From Peronospora farinosa (Eukaryota > Oomycota > Peronosporomycetes > Peronosporales > Peronosporaceae): a DNA stretch of 64,000 bases. Of this stretch, positions 42,588 through 55,597 are shown in pieces. The stretch spans positions 92,407-156,406 of the forward strand of contig CANTFK010000795.1 in assembly GCA_947646735.1 (NCBI GenBank). Reading direction: 5' to 3'. The notes beneath the pieces are model-generated. The model was given only the letters and a program-made list of their open reading frames with translations, did not search any database and was not told the origin of the DNA. The stretch's first letter is position 1; every line of letters begins with the position of its first letter. Both the position numbers and the translations under genes were made by a program.

Positions 42588-44075
42588 TTGTGCATTGCTT
42601 CTGATTGGCTCGTATTAAACCTGAGACGGAGTTTTATACGAAGTGTCAGATGAAACCTCTTATAAAATGGTCACATCAAACAGATTTATTAATAGGTTGT
42701 TGTTACCTTACTAGTAAATAATAAGCCTAAAAGCACAAAATTACGGATACGGTAAAAGATGGGAGCCACGCTTTCTGCTAAGGTTGATGGGATTACTTGA
42801 GTCTACAATTAAAATATGTTTTATTATCAGTTGAAGGACTAGTGATGATACCTAAGATATGTAACATCCCACGTCTCCACCACCATTTGATAGTAGAGAT
42901 TACTTTTATTCAATGTAGCCTCAAAGTTAGCATTGTAGGCTGGTAGGCTATATCACTGATACTTTTTACGAATCTCCTGGCAATTGGTTAGATGTGGATT
43001 TTAAGAGCTCGCTTGAACGGCTTGTAGGAATTGACTTACGAATAAGGTTATCAAAAGATAAATGATACTAGAAAGTAGGCCACATAAGACAGTAGTAACA
43101 TCTTGACCCGAGGAAATATACAAGTTCTCTAATGCAGTCCAAAATATCGGTGCTAGCTATAGTTGCATGCAGTGCAACGCATTGTCGAGTCCCGAGCGCC
43201 ATTCTAGACGTTTCTCCGCATCAATATAATGGTTTCTTGACCGGAACACGTGGCAACGCATTATACGGGAGTTTTGCGCTGGCCATGTCGAAAAAAACTA
43301 GCGCGCAGGCATGTGCATATAAACAACCACGCAGCTGATTCTTCGCTGCAAAACATCGGGATTGATGTCTTGCAAGCGGGGTCAAGCTTTGAATATTAAT
43401 ACAAACTGTTTTTGTAATCTGAATAACGGTTCCACAAGGTTCAGGCTGAGGGTGGTGGCAGTCACTGTTCGCAGTGTATACTCGGCGAGGAGATTATCGG
43501 TGGCCATCTCTGGTTTCATTTGCCGGAAGGATGTCAGCACCGTGATATTCAGCATTTAGGATCAGTATTCCCTTATAACATTAGAAGAGAAGATATACAA
43601 GATGTTTGCCGTCATCTGACGACCGACACTTTTAAGCGAACAAGGAACGGAAGCGGCTCCCTCCCGTCTGCGATCACACACCGCCGTGGTTACAAAGTGT
43701 ATGTTATATCGAAAAATGTTTGAGCATTTGCTACCGCAAATGTGATTGACTTGAAATCAAGCACAAAAGGTGTTTGGGTTATTGACAACGGATCTTTCAC
43801 TTAATGGAGGAAGTTGTCTACGCATTGGCCTTGAGCGTGTTATTCATGATGTCTCGCAAGTGACTTTTCTCGAAAGCTACGTTTTTAGGAGCATTGGGCC
43901 TCGACTCTTGTATCAAATTTTATACAGCTGGTGCCGGGGAACTCCTTGAACGAACTATGGTGTTTACGAGAAGATGCATTGTGCCTTGCTTTCGTTTATC
44001 ATCAGTATAGTATTCTATTGTAACTTAGTCCTCGACCGTGCGAAGTGGATGAAACAAGAGACTTCTTGTCCGACG
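42588..44075. other. About 1.5 kb with only fragmentary coding signals
   Basis: A plus-strand frame at 43132-43338 opens with a signal-like MQSKISVLAIVACSATHC. Further short frames in other phases follow to about 43723 (43362, 43520). They may be pieces of one decayed secreted-protein gene; no domain is recognised. The remainder has no coding signal. Confidence 0.3.
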
Positions 44076-45156
44076 TCAGGACATGGCATGTCTTAGCAGT
44101 GGATAGAGTTGACCCGTAACATGGCTGCGTGGGTGGTGCTCCATCAATTGCGTTGCACCAATTTTCTGTCGGAGTGCATAACGGGCTATCTCATCAAGCC
44201 ACGCTTCGTCGTCTTGGTTTGGTGAATTATGAGAGACTTCCAAATCGAATGGATCGTGGGTAGTACAAATAGCTCTGGGAGCGGGATTGTCTTGAGGATC
44301 TATGTCTGCCCACTCTGATGGTCTAGACCAAGATTCGCTGATGTCAATGTAACTCGAGTGTTTGTTGCTGTTGTCACTTTCGTCAATATCATCGCTTTCA
44401 TAGGCGGCGAGATCGTCGTCACTGGTGCTTCGGGGAACATTATTGGGTGCAAGAACAGTGCTGGTACTTGGTGGTAAGGAAAATGAGTCCTGACTTTCCC
44501 ATGTCCGCCAGCTCGCAAGGATGTCAATTTCGGTAGGAGACGAAGGGCCTCTAGCTTCAAGCATGGGCATATCGTCAATCGAGGTGTCCTCACGCTCTAC
44601 TTCCGCCACGGTTTCTACTAGCGCCGCTAACTGCTTGGAACGCGTTGCGTTGCGTCGTGCAGGCAGTACTGGTGCAATTGTCACCTGGCGCGCACGCGCG
44701 TCAACGATGGGGATAGCCAAAAAGTTTGGCAAGGCAAACGCATTTTCAAGCGCCGCCCACCACGTCTCAAAGATAACGCTGGTCGGAGCACGTAGCGTTA
44801 CACTTTGGCGCCACCGTCCGTAGCGAATTTGGAGCTGACGGAGGCGTACCTCTTTCCCTGATATGGAAGTGAGACTACTTGCTCCATGTCGGAGACGTAT
44901 CTCCAACTTGCCACCGAAGGCTGTGGATCGAAAGATAGTCAGCAGTCCCTGATCAGGCCTATGCTCGGTGATGAACTTGAGCGAGACGATAGCCTTGTGC
45001 CTGAACCCATTATGGCCGAAGGAGTGAGAGGAATTCACGTGACAATTGGGATATAATGGTTGCCATGGATAGCAAACAATAAGAAATGTAGCCTTACCAG
45101 AAAAGCCCGCAAGTCCGCATCTTCATGGTACAACGAAGCGTTTGTAGAGAATTCAT
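44076..45156 (-). CDS. Unrecognised protein with acidic Ser/Asp-rich C-terminus
   Basis: The long exon 45000-44076 has no ATG at its start. A 97-nt intron (45001-45097, GTAAGG...TTCAG) to a short exon 45156-45098 supplies an ATG and fits in phase, giving 327 residues. The N-terminal 110 residues alternate beta-type and basic stretches and end in a tryptophan-containing helix (VIFETWWAALENAFAL), which is how PH-like folds end, but no signature is firm. Residues about 150-280 are acidic and low complexity (DDDLAAYESDDIDESDNS). The end is a short basic helix. I do not recognise the family; first-exon choice is tentative. Confidence 0.5.
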
Positions 45157-46223
45157 GGATACGTTCGTTAGGCTAGTGATGTTTCACGGTGGCCTCTACT
45201 TCAATGGAGCAGTAAAAGAATTGGAGAAGACTAGGCCTCTGGACGGCTGCGGTCGCACTATATTACAGTCAACTACATGCTAGCTACATTGTATAGGTTT
45301 GAACTTCAGTTAAGGTTTGTGCTCTAGTTATGAGGGCTGACATCGATGTAAATAAGAAGCAAATACCGGTCAGCGAGATCGATTTAAGAACGCTAGAGCT
45401 CGTCTTGCCAACAAAAAGATTCAATTGACAAGATCGTAGACATCCCTTCTGCTTGGCCTTGGTAAAGCCATGAACGGATACTCAGACATATATATGTCGT
45501 TTATTTGAACGCAACGATTGATACAACGCAGACCTAAAAATAGTAAGAAGATGTTTCGTCCGTCTCGACGACGAATGGAGGCGGATCTAACAACGTTTAT
45601 TACAACTTCTGCAACAGAGATCGCACCTTGGGTACTATTTTACGAGCCATGACACTGCCATGGTAGAGTGTCGAATTTATCTGCTCACCAGAAATGACTT
45701 GGTACGTTCGGGATGGCGTTCCACTAATCGAACTATCTAGTGACAAGTTTGAGCCTTAATTAACTTAGGAGGCTACTCCGGCATTATTCACGTCGTATTA
45801 TGGCATCTTGCACCGTTCTAGTCGTTTATGAGCTTACATTGTTGATCGTCTTTTTAATAGCACAATCGACCTGCACCCGCTTCAATAAATTGTCGACTGT
45901 AGTGTCCATGTGCTCTGATGGCTTTTACATTCAGAATAACAAAGCGGTGGTGTAATGTAGATAGCGCGTTCAACATCTTGGTAATCGGAGCCTCCGCTTG
46001 CTGTAAGGGTATCGTCTAAGCGCGAGTACTATCCTTTCACCTCGCTGTTGAAGGACGAACAGGGAGCAGCTGAGGCTTAAGTGATTACCGTCACCAGCGA
46101 GATGGCATGGTAAGGCGTTATATTATTATCAATCGGAAGTCAACCTTGGCACTTCATGCCCGCCTTGAATTTTCTGAGTCCAAAATTTGAGTGAAACACG
46201 TTACATGTACTACCGGTGTTACA
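45157..46223. other. About 1.07 kb without a gene
   Basis: No frame longer than 60 codons and no recognisable RNA gene on either strand. Confidence 0.4.
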
Positions 46224-46865
46224 ATGAAACCACTCTTATCACTGAATGCAAAGCTTGTACTGTCCTATCTTACCTCGTTACAGTCAAATTGGCATTATAA
46301 ATACCTCGACAAATACCGTCGATTTGGATGTCGGCATCTCCCTAACATGTTCAGCATATATTCCGCAAAAGAGACCCAAGATCAAGAACGGTCTTCTGTA
46401 GTGGCAATTGTCCAGGCTACAGCTACAAGAACATCAAGCGGCGCTTCAGAGATCTACACGGTGCTGTTTGAGGATTTTCCATTCTTCTTGCCTCGGTGCA
46501 ATCCACTCGCTGACTTCCGCTCTGATTTCCGATTGTGGAGCCAACTTCTTCCAGTTTTGGAAAGTGCCTATATGTATCAATTAGCTAAAGTCCTCTATAT
46601 CTTAGAATGTCTACGCTGCCTACGCATAGAAGAAGCAATCTTGATTCTGACTCAGCCACCTCATCTCATGCTTAAAATTACAAGTGCATATTGCGACGTC
46701 GATGGAGACGATTCCTATTTCGCCCGCATCTCGTGGCGTGTACAGCAGGTCTGGATTGACTTTGTATCTGCTGCTGCCGGTAGACGTGGAGTGATGCCAC
46801 AAAAAATTGTTTATGAATTCAGCCCGAGCCCGTTGCGGAAGCTGGAAGACCGCAGGTGTAAGTAA
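46224..46865 (+). CDS. Unrecognised 213-residue protein
   Basis: Open from the ATG at 46224 (the frame extends upstream to a GTG at 46191) to a stop at 46865. Rich in Leu, Tyr and Arg with an amphipathic helical centre (FRLWSQLLPVLESAYMYQLA, VLYILECLRCLRIEEAILIL) and a basic C-terminus. No signal peptide, membrane segment or known motif. The N-terminus has a basic helix (YLDKYRRFGCRHLP). It could be one exon of a longer gene. Codon pattern and length support coding; function unknown. Confidence 0.4.
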   Translation: MKPLLSLNAKLVLSYLTSLQSNWHYKYLDKYRRFGCRHLPNMFSIYSAKETQDQERSSVVAIVQATATRTSSGASEIYTVLFEDFPFFLPRCNPLADFRSDFRLWSQLLPVLESAYMYQLAKVLYILECLRCLRIEEAILILTQPPHLMLKITSAYCDVDGDDSYFARISWRVQQVWIDFVSAAAGRRGVMPQKIVYEFSPSPLRKLEDRRCK

Positions 46866-47479
46866 TGTAGGAGGTGCTTTGGGGTGAATAAATAACGTTT
46901 TAAATAACGCATCCCTTGATAGAATTCAAACTCTCGGCGTATATCATGCACAGCCTGCCATACTCGAGGAAAGCTAAGTGGGAATTCGAGCTTTTCGTTA
47001 TCACAGAATAAACTGAAAAATAACGAAATGCTAGGATTATTGAGAACGATTTGGTTGTCATAGCTGTACTTGCATACGTTGCAAGCATTGGTAATGCATC
47101 AATCACCTTCGTTTCTAAGAAATCTTTTATAATTGCATTGTGACAAATCACTTTCTGGTTTGCAGCTAAGTACGCAGACGAATTAGAGAAGGGGTGTCTT
47201 TTTCTCCCATGAACACTGACGACGGCGGTGTGCCGCTGGGCGATGCTCCCTCACCACCTGGAAGCCCAGATTCAAATGTGCAGTAGAAACACGTGCCAAG
47301 TCCTGGGCGACCGGCGGCTGGTCGGGTTTCGTTCGCGTCTGCGGTCAACGGCTTCGGCCACCGCATCGACTGTAAAGGGCTCAACGTTACACGTACCCGT
47401 TAAGTATGCGATACTTAAAGGGCAGATATAAAAGAAACGTAAGTTCTTAAGACCTGTCGCTCGGATGAGACACACCATG
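46866..47479. other. About 600 bases without a convincing gene
   Basis: Short frames on both strands at 47166-47478 overlap each other and have no domain. This is the last unique DNA before the LTR-like sequences. Confidence 0.35.
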
Positions 47480-47760
47480 TGTCACACTCTTGCGTATGTG
47501 ATATACACTAGGTGTATTCACATTGATGAGGATGACGCCCAGCTGGGACTAGGCGTCATCAAATGACGTCAGTGAGCAACGTCATTGAGCGAGATTATAT
47601 ATATATAAGCTCGCACGTTGGGATGCGCATCTATAGGGATAGCACCCATCATTACATATTAACCAATCAGTAGGTATATTTATATTTTGTTGAATCTTAT
47701 TAAATATAAACCAGTCTTGAGTTTACAAACTACCGCCCACTGCGCACGAGAAGCTTGATA
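47480..47760. repeat. LTR-like sequence A
   Basis: Begins TGTCACAC. It shares an ordered set of blocks with the sequence at 48770-49070: GGATGACGCC, GACGTCAG, a TATATA run, CCAATCAGTA, TCTTGA, and GCACGAGAAGCT. CCAAT and TATA-like boxes suggest promoter function. The right end is unclear because similarity to B stops at about 47,755. Confidence 0.5.
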
Positions 47761-47954
47761 AGCTTCTGCGTGACGTAAGTGAGGTACTCTTTAGTTGTTC
47801 GTTTTGCGGACCGCTCTAAGCGGCAGGCAACAATTTGGTTCGGCGCTTTAAGCGACCGTCAAACGCAACCACCACCGCACGCGGAGGTAAGACAGTATAA
47901 CCGCTTCCTCGCGCTGCTTGAAGGTGTGCCCGCTTAGTACGTGGCAGCTTCTTT

Positions 47955-48767
47955 ATGAAGCGCCCCTCTACAGCAACTATTTTCAGGCCAAAAAATGTCA
48001 TCAACTATCTTCCCGAGCTCTGTAAATCATCATCCCACGTATGTCGCCTTATCGATAAATACTTGGTCGACTCTATACACCCTCAAATTCTTCAAGACGT
48101 GTATGGAGCACCAAGTGACGACCTAGAATTTATTCTAAAGAGGACAGCTCCAAAGTGGAATAATGTAGTTGAAGCAGCAGCTAGAGGCGGATATCTTACA
48201 CGTGTTTAAGTGGATGTTAAACCGGCAAGACGGCCGTTGTCTGTGGGGGAGTAATCTTAAATGTGCTCTTGCAGGGGCTGCTGCACATGGTCATCTCGAA
48301 CTGTTAAAGTGGCTACATAGTCGAGGTATTGGCAATATTGACAACAAGGTGTTTGATTGAGCTGCTAGTAAAGGACACCTTTTGATCTTGCAATGGTTGC
48401 ATAAACGTACCGAGATTACCCGAATTAATGATATACTAAGTGGTGCCGCTAAAAATGGCCACCTAGAAGTTGTACAGTGATTATACACTGAGAACCTTTG
48501 TAGGGAACAGACGGCATCAGCAATGGCTTCAGCCGCAATAACTAGACATCTAAAAATACTGCAATGGCTACACCAAAAGTTTGTTGCGGTAGTGTGTGCA
48601 CCACTAGTGTCATGGATGCAGCAGTCAATGGTGGTCACAGTGATGTCGTCAAGTGGTTGTTGGCAAATTGCGATGTGGGCTGCTCCTGTAACAGGGCATC
48701 TAGTTACACGCAAACATTAAGTAATATACTTAATGTTTGGTCTAAAAGTATCCATGATTACTTTTGA
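47955..48767 (+). pseudogene. Broken ankyrin-repeat gene
   Basis: Starts at the ATG at 47955 with a leader typical of oomycete ankyrin proteins, then repeats of the form AAAHGHLELLKWLHSRG, AASKGHLLILQWLHKR, AAKNGHLEVVQ and AAVNGGHSDVVKWLL. It is interrupted by a frameshift near 48,197, TGA stops at about 48358 and 48478, and another shift near 48,575. At least five repeats remain readable. It sits between the two LTR-like sequences. Confidence 0.7.
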
Positions 48768-48769
48768 CC

Positions 48770-49168
48770 TGTCACTTGGGTGCGATACACAAACGTGATC
48801 CACCCTCGTGAATGTGATATCCATTGATGGATTCACATGGGAAGGGATGACGCCAGTTGAAGCTAGGCATCGCGACGTCTCAGAAGGACGTCAGTCGCAA
48901 GCTTAAATCTAGATTTAAGCTCATGCGACAGGATACGCTTCTAAAGAGTCGCGTATCCGATCTATATACATATATAGCCAATCAGTAGTTAAGTATATAT
49001 TTAGTTATAATTAATTATAATATAGCTCAATCTTGAATTTGCTAAACACCGAAGCACCACGCACGAGAAGCTGAGCGGCTTGGAGAAGAAAAACGAAGCA
49101 AAGAACACTTGTTCACTTGAGGGAGAATTCGAAAGTGATTGATTATTGGGGCTTACTTGCCAACTACA
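48770..49168. repeat. LTR-like sequence B
   Basis: 399 bp with TGTCAC at the left and AACTACA at the right, i.e. TG...CA on both strands. Contains CCAATCAG and TATATACATATATA. Its last 100 bp (49069-49168) recur in every unit of the tandem array. On the minus strand it would be the 3' LTR of the Copia fragment. Confidence 0.55.
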
Positions 49169-52100
49169 TGATTTATATGTGAACCACATATAAATCATGT
49201 AGGGCGTCTCATCATCCTACGCGTCTAATCAACTCTAAGTAATTATCGTAAAAACTACGTCGTAAATACTAAGCTGAACAGGCGGTTCGGATTGGACCGG
49301 TCACGGTTACCCAACCTTGGTGGAACCGATGACCGTCAACATGTTGGTGGTCACCATCTTGCGAAGCACGTCAACTGGAGCGTGACCCATTCGCGCATGT
49401 AAGTCACCCACAACTGTTTCTAATTGCTGCCACATTAGCCGATCGCTGAGCCGTGCAAAGCCAGTAGAGACCATCCACGAGATCCGCTGTCGCCACCACT
49501 TGCTGCGAGTCCTTATGCGCAATATGCATTCTTGTTCCATCAAATACCACTTGAAACTTGCCATGTTTGTTGATCAGCGGCACCGATAGCAGATTCTTGC
49601 TCATACTGGGTACGTACAGTGCGTTCTTGATCTCGATCTCGCGCTTGTCGCCATTGGGCAGAATTACCTTCTCAATGATAGTTCCCACACCCTTGATGTC
49701 CACCTTGTTGCCATTAGCCCATTATTGCCATTTTCCCCATTATTACGTTCAACCAAACTGGAGAACTTCGACTTGTCATGGCAGATATGATGAGTTGCAC
49801 CACTGTCGACGGCCCACCTTCCAGACACATCCTTGTTTGTAGATACCACACTCCAGCGAAATAGCAAACGCTACTCGATCGTAGCCGTTGTCTTCATTAT
49901 GCTGTCACCACTGGATGTTAGCTCCGCGTCCACGGCCATTGCCGCCGCGTCGAGATCCACGACTTCCATTTTTCTGTTTCGTCCAACAGCGATCCACCGT
50001 GTGCCCAACCTTGCCACAATACGTGCATTGGTAGGACTCACGCTCGGTACTGAATGTCTTGGTTGCATCTTCAGTCTTCACCGTAGTCGCTGTTGTCGTC
50101 ACCTTTTCCCCTTGACGCTTGGCGTGCTCTTCGTCAGCACCTTGACTACATCTTGGGTACGAAGCTCTGCGCTGCTCATCTCCAAATTTAGCACCACGTT
50201 GTCGAAGCTCTTCGGGAGACTGAGCAGCAGGCAGATCGCAATGTCTTCATCTTCCATCTTGGCGCCAATGCTGCTGAGCTTGGCGCCGATGTTCAAGCCA
50301 TCATTGCAGTGATGCAACACGTTTGCTCCTTCCGCCATCTTTCATGCTGAGCAGCTGACGCTTGAGGTAGATTCGTCCCGCCTTCTGCGAGCCGCCCTAC
50401 AGCATCTTCAAACGTGACCATGCGACCCATGCTTCTTCATAGTCGTCGACCACATGGTGGTAGTCCGCGTCCATGTGAAGCAACATCAAGCCAAACGCGA
50501 TGTTGCTCGCCTTAACGTCGTCAGACGCTCGCGGGTCGGCGAAGCGTGGAGTCGTTTCTCGGTTCACGACGTACCTTGGTCAGAAACACGCCACGCATGT
50601 AACGACACCACGTTGCATAATTGTCTCCATCGAACGTATCGATGGAGATACTGGTCGAGGCTTTGCTTGAGGACATGGCGCTTGGGCTCATAGCTGTTGT
50701 GAGCTGAGCGGCTTGGAGAAGAAAAACGAAGCAAAGAACACTTGTTCACTTGAGGGAGAATTCGAAAGTGATTGATTATTGGGGCTTACTTGCCAACTAC
50801 ATGATTTATATGTGAACCACATATAAATCATGTAGGGCGTCTCATCATCCTACGCGTCTAATCAACTCTAAGTAATTATCGTAAAAACTACGTCGTAAAT
50901 ACTAAGCTGAACAGGCGGTTCGGATTGGACCGGTCACGGTTACCCAACCTTGGTGGAACCGATGACCGTCAACATGTTGGTGGTCACCATCTTGCGAAGC
51001 ACGTCAACTGGAGCGTGACCCATTCGCGCATGTAAGTCACCCACAACTGTTTCTAATTGCTGCCACATTAGCCGATCGCTGAGCCGTGCAAAGCCAGTAG
51101 AGACCATCCACGAGATCCGCTGTCGCCACCACTTGCTGCGAGTCCTTATGCGCAATATGCATTCTTGTTCCATCAAATACCACTTGAAACTTGCCATGTT
51201 TGTTGATCAGCGGCACCGATAGCAGATTCTTGCTCATACTGGGTACGTACAGTGCGTTCTTGATCTCGATCTCGCGCTTGTCGCCATTGGGCAGAATTAC
51301 CTTCTCAATGATAGTTCCCACACCCTTGATGTCCACCTTGTTGCCATTAGCCCATTATTGCCTTTTCCCCATTATTACGTTCAACCAAACTGGAGAACTT
51401 CGACTTGTCATGGCAGATATGATGAGTTGCACCACTGTCGACGGCCCACCTTCCAGACACATCCTTGTTTGTAGATACCACACTCCAGCGAAATAGCAAA
51501 CGCTACTCGATCGTAGCCGTTGTCTTCATTATGCTGTCACCACTGGATGTTAGCTCCGCGTCCACGGCCATTGCCGCCGCGTCGAGATCCACGACTTCCA
51601 TTTTTCTGTTTCGTCCAACAGCGATCCACCGTGTGCCCAACCTTGCCACAATACGTGCATTGGTAGGACTCACGCTCGGTACTGAATGTCTTGGTTGCAT
51701 CTTCAGTCTTCACCGTAGTCGCTGTTGTCGTCACCTTTTCCCCTTGACGCTTGGCGTGCTCTTCGTCAGCACCTTGACTACATCTTGGGTACGAAGCTCT
51801 GCGCTGCTCATCTCCAAATTTAGCACCACGTTGTCGAAGCTCTTCGGGAGACTGAGCAGCAGGCAGATCGCAATGTCTTCATCTTCCATCTTGGCGCCAA
51901 TGCTGCTGAGCTTGGCGCCGATGTTCAAGCCATCATTGCAGTGATGCAACACGTTTGCTCCTTCCGCCATCTTTCATGCTGAGCAGCTGACGCTTGAGGT
52001 AGATTCGTCCCGCCTTCTGCGAGCCGCCCTACAGCATCTTCAAACGTGACCATGCGACCCATGCTTCTTCATAGTCGTCGACCACATGGTGGTAGTCCGC

Positions 52101-52333
52101 GTCCATGTGAAGCAACATCAAGCCAAACGCGATGTTGCTCGCCTTAACGTCGTCAGACGCTCGCGGGTCGGCGAAGCGTGGAGTCGTTTCTCGGTTCACG
52201 ACGTACCTTGGTCAGAAACACGCCACGCATGTAACGACACCACGTTGCATAATTGTCTCCATCGAACGTATCGATGGAGATACTGGTCGAGGCTTTGCTT
52301 GAGGACATGGCGCTTGGGCTCATAGCTGTTGTG
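49069..52333 (-). repeat. Array units 1-2 (type A)
   Basis: The outermost units. They share CAGGCAGATCGCAATG, GCTGACGCTTGAGG and GCCTTAACGTCG, where later units have CAGGAAGATCGCGATG, GCTGATGCTTGAGG and GCCTTGACGTCG. The protease segment has an ATTATTGCC-type disruption; unit 2 lacks one A there. Confidence 0.9.
49164..49202. repeat. Perfect 18-bp hairpin, once per array unit
   Basis: CTACATGATTTATATGTG, loop AAC, then its exact reverse complement. It overlaps the LTR-like right end. Present in all ten units (next at about 50,797 and 52,429). Confidence 0.9.
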
Positions 52334-55300
52334 AGCTGAGCGGCTTGGAGAAGAAAAACGAAGCAAAGAACACTTGTTCACTTGAGGGAGAATTCGAAAG
52401 TGATTGATTATTGGGGCTTACTTGCCAACTACATGATTTATATGTGAACCACATATAAATCATGTAGGGCGTCTCATCATCCTACGCGTCTAATCAACTC
52501 TAAGTAATTATCGTAAAAACTACGTCGTAAATACTAAGCTGAACAGGCGGTTCGGATTGGACCGGTCACGGTTACCCAACCTTGGTGGAACCGATGACCG
52601 TCAACATGTTGGTGGTCACCATCTTGCGAAGCACGTCAACTGGAGCGTGACCCATTCGCGCATGTAAGTCACCCACAACTGTTTCTAATTGCTGCCACAT
52701 TAGCCGATCGCTGAGCCGTGCAAAGCCAGTAGAGACCATCCACGAGATCCGCTGTCGCCACCACTTGCTGCGAGTCCTTATGCGCAATATGCATTCTTGT
52801 TCCATCAAATACCACTTGAAACTTGCCATGTTTGTTGATCAGCGGCACCGATAGCAGATTCTTGCTCATACTGGGTACGTACAGTGCGTTCTTGATCTCG
52901 ATCTCGCGCTTGTCGCCATTGGGCAGAATTACCTTCTCAATGATAGTTCCCACACCCTTGATGTCCACCTTGTTGCCATTAGCCCATTACCCCAATTTCC
53001 CCATTATTACGTTCAACCAAACTGGAGAACTTCGACTTGTCATGGCAGATATGATGAGTTGCACCACTGTCGACGGCCCACCTTCCAGACACATCCTTGT
53101 TTGTAGATACCACACTCCAGCGAAATAGCAAACGCTACTCGATCGTAGCCGTTGTCTTCATTATGCTGTCACCACTGGATGTTAGCTCCGCGTCCACGGC
53201 CATTGCCGCCGCGTCGAGATCCACGACTTCCATTTTTCTGTTTCGTCCAACAGCGATCCACCGTGTGCCCAACCTTGCCACAATACGTGCATTGGTAGGA
53301 CTCACGCTCGGTACTGAATGTCTTGGTTGCATCTTCAGTCTTCACCGTAGTCGCTGTTGTCGTCACCTTTTCCCCTTGACGCTTGGCGTGCTCTTCGTCA
53401 GCACCTTGACTACATCTTGGGTACGAAGCTCTGCGCTGCTCATCTCCAAATTTAGCACCACGTTGTCGAAGCTCTTCGGGAGACTGAGCAGCAGGAAGAT
53501 CGCGATGTCTTCATCTTCCATCTTGGCGCCAATGCTGCTGAGCTTGGCGCCGATGTTCAAGCCATCATTGCAGTGATGCAACACGTTTGCTCCTTCCGCC
53601 ATCTTTCATGCTGAGCAGCTGATGCTTGAGGTAGATTCGTCCCGCCTTCTGCGAGCCGCCCTACAGCATCTTCAAACGTGACCATGCGACCCATGCTTCT
53701 TCATAGTCGTCGACCACATGGTGGTAGTCCGCGTCCATGTGAAGCAACATCAAGCCAAACGCGATGTTGCTCGCCTTGACGTCGTCAGACGCTCGCGGGT
53801 CGGCGAAGCGTGGAGTCGTTTCTCGGTTCACGACGTACCTTGGTCAGAAACACGCCACGCATGTAACGACACCACGTTGCATAATTGTCTCCATCGAACG
53901 TATCGATGGAGATACTGGTCGAGGCTTTGCTTGAGGACATGGCGCTTGGGCTCATAGCTGTTGTGAGCTGAGCGGCTTGGAGAAGAAAAACGAAGCAAAG
54001 AACACTTGTTCACTTGAGGGAGAATTCGAAAGTGATTGATTATTGGGGCTTACTTGCCAACTACATGATTTATATGTGAACCACATATAAATCATGTAGG
54101 GCGTCTCATCATCCTACGCGTCTAATCAACTCTAAGTAATTATCGTAAAAACTACGTCGTAAATACTAAGCTGAACAGGCGGTTCGGATTGGACCGGTCA
54201 CGGTTACCCAACCTTGGTGGAACCGATGACCGTCAACATGTTGGTGGTCACCATCTTGCGAAGCACGTCAACTGGAGCGTGACCCATTCGCGCATGTAAG
54301 TCACCCACAACTGTTTCTAATTGCTGCCACATTAGCCGATCGCTGAGCCGTGCAAAGCCAGTAGAGACCATCCACGAGATCCGCTGTCGCCACCACTTGC
54401 TGCGAGTCCTTATGCGCAATATGCATTCTTGTTCCATCAAATACCACTTGAAACTTGCCATGTTTGTTGATCAGCGGCACCGATAGCAGATTCTTGCTCA
54501 TACTGGGTACGTACAGTGCGTTCTTGATCTCGATCTCGCGCTTGTCGCCATTGGGCAGAATTACCTTCTCAATGATAGTTCCCACACCCTTGATGTCCAC
54601 CTTGTTGCCATTAGCCCATTACCCCAATTTCCCCATTATTACGTTCAACCAAACTGGAGAACTTCGACTTGTCATGGCAGATATGATGAGTTGCACCACT
54701 GTCGACGGCCCACCTTCCAGACACATCCTTGTTTGTAGATACCACACTCCAGCGAAATAGCAAACGCTACTCGATCGTAGCCGTTGTCTTCATTATGCTG
54801 TCACCACTGGATGTTAGCTCCGCGTCCACGGCCATTGCCGCCGCGTCGAGATCCACGACTTCCATTTTTCTGTTTCGTCCAACAGCGATCCACCGTGTGC
54901 CCAACCTTGCCACAATACGTGCATTGGTAGGACTCACGCTCGGTACTGAATGTCTTGGTTGCATCTTCAGTCTTCACCGTAGTCGCTGTTGTCGTCACCT
55001 TTTCCCCTTGACGCTTGGCGTGCTCTTCGTCAGCACCTTGACTACATCTTGGGTACGAAGCTCTGCGCTGCTCATCTCCAAATTTAGCACCACGTTGTCG
55101 AAGCTCTTCGGGAGACTGAGCAGCAGGAAGATCGCGATGTCTTCATCTTCCATCTTGGCGCCAATGCTGCTGAGCTTGGCGCCGATGTTCAAGCCATCAT
55201 TGCAGTGATGCAACACGTTTGCTCCTTCCGCCATCTTTCATGCTGAGCAGCTGATGCTTGAGGTAGATTCGTCCCGCCTTCTGCGAGCCGCCCTACAGCA

Positions 55301-55597
55301 TCTTCAAACGTGACCATGCGACCCATGCTTCTTCATAGTCGTCGACCACATGGTGGTAGTCCGCGTCCATGTGAAGCAACATCAAGCCAAACGCGATGTT
55401 GCTCGCCTTGACGTCGTCAGACGCTCGCGGGTCGGCGAAGCGTGGAGTCGTTTCTCGGTTCACGACGTACCTTGGTCAGAAACACGCCACGCATGTAACG
55501 ACACCACGTTGCATAATTGTCTCCATCGAACGTATCGATGGAGATACTGGTCGAGGCTTTGCTTGAGGACATGGCGCTTGGGCTCATAGCTGTTGTG
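52334..55597 (-). repeat. Array units 3-4 (type B)
   Basis: They carry the three inner-type variants but have four extra bases (CATT) in the protease segment near 52,982 and 54,614, which break its frame. Confidence 0.9.

Noticed and set aside
47166..47384. Gly/Pro-rich minus-strand frame next to LTR-like sequence A
   Set aside because: Overlaps other short frames on both strands. No recognised domain and no conserved start.
47816..48004. Minus-strand 62-codon frame upstream of the ankyrin remnant
   Set aside because: Basic low-complexity frame overlapping the ankyrin start. No supporting signal.
49833..50312. 159-codon plus-strand frame present in every array unit
   Set aside because: It is antisense to Copia gag and zinc knuckle, Ser/Leu-rich shadow sequence. 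It stays open in all units because the units are near identical, not because of selection.
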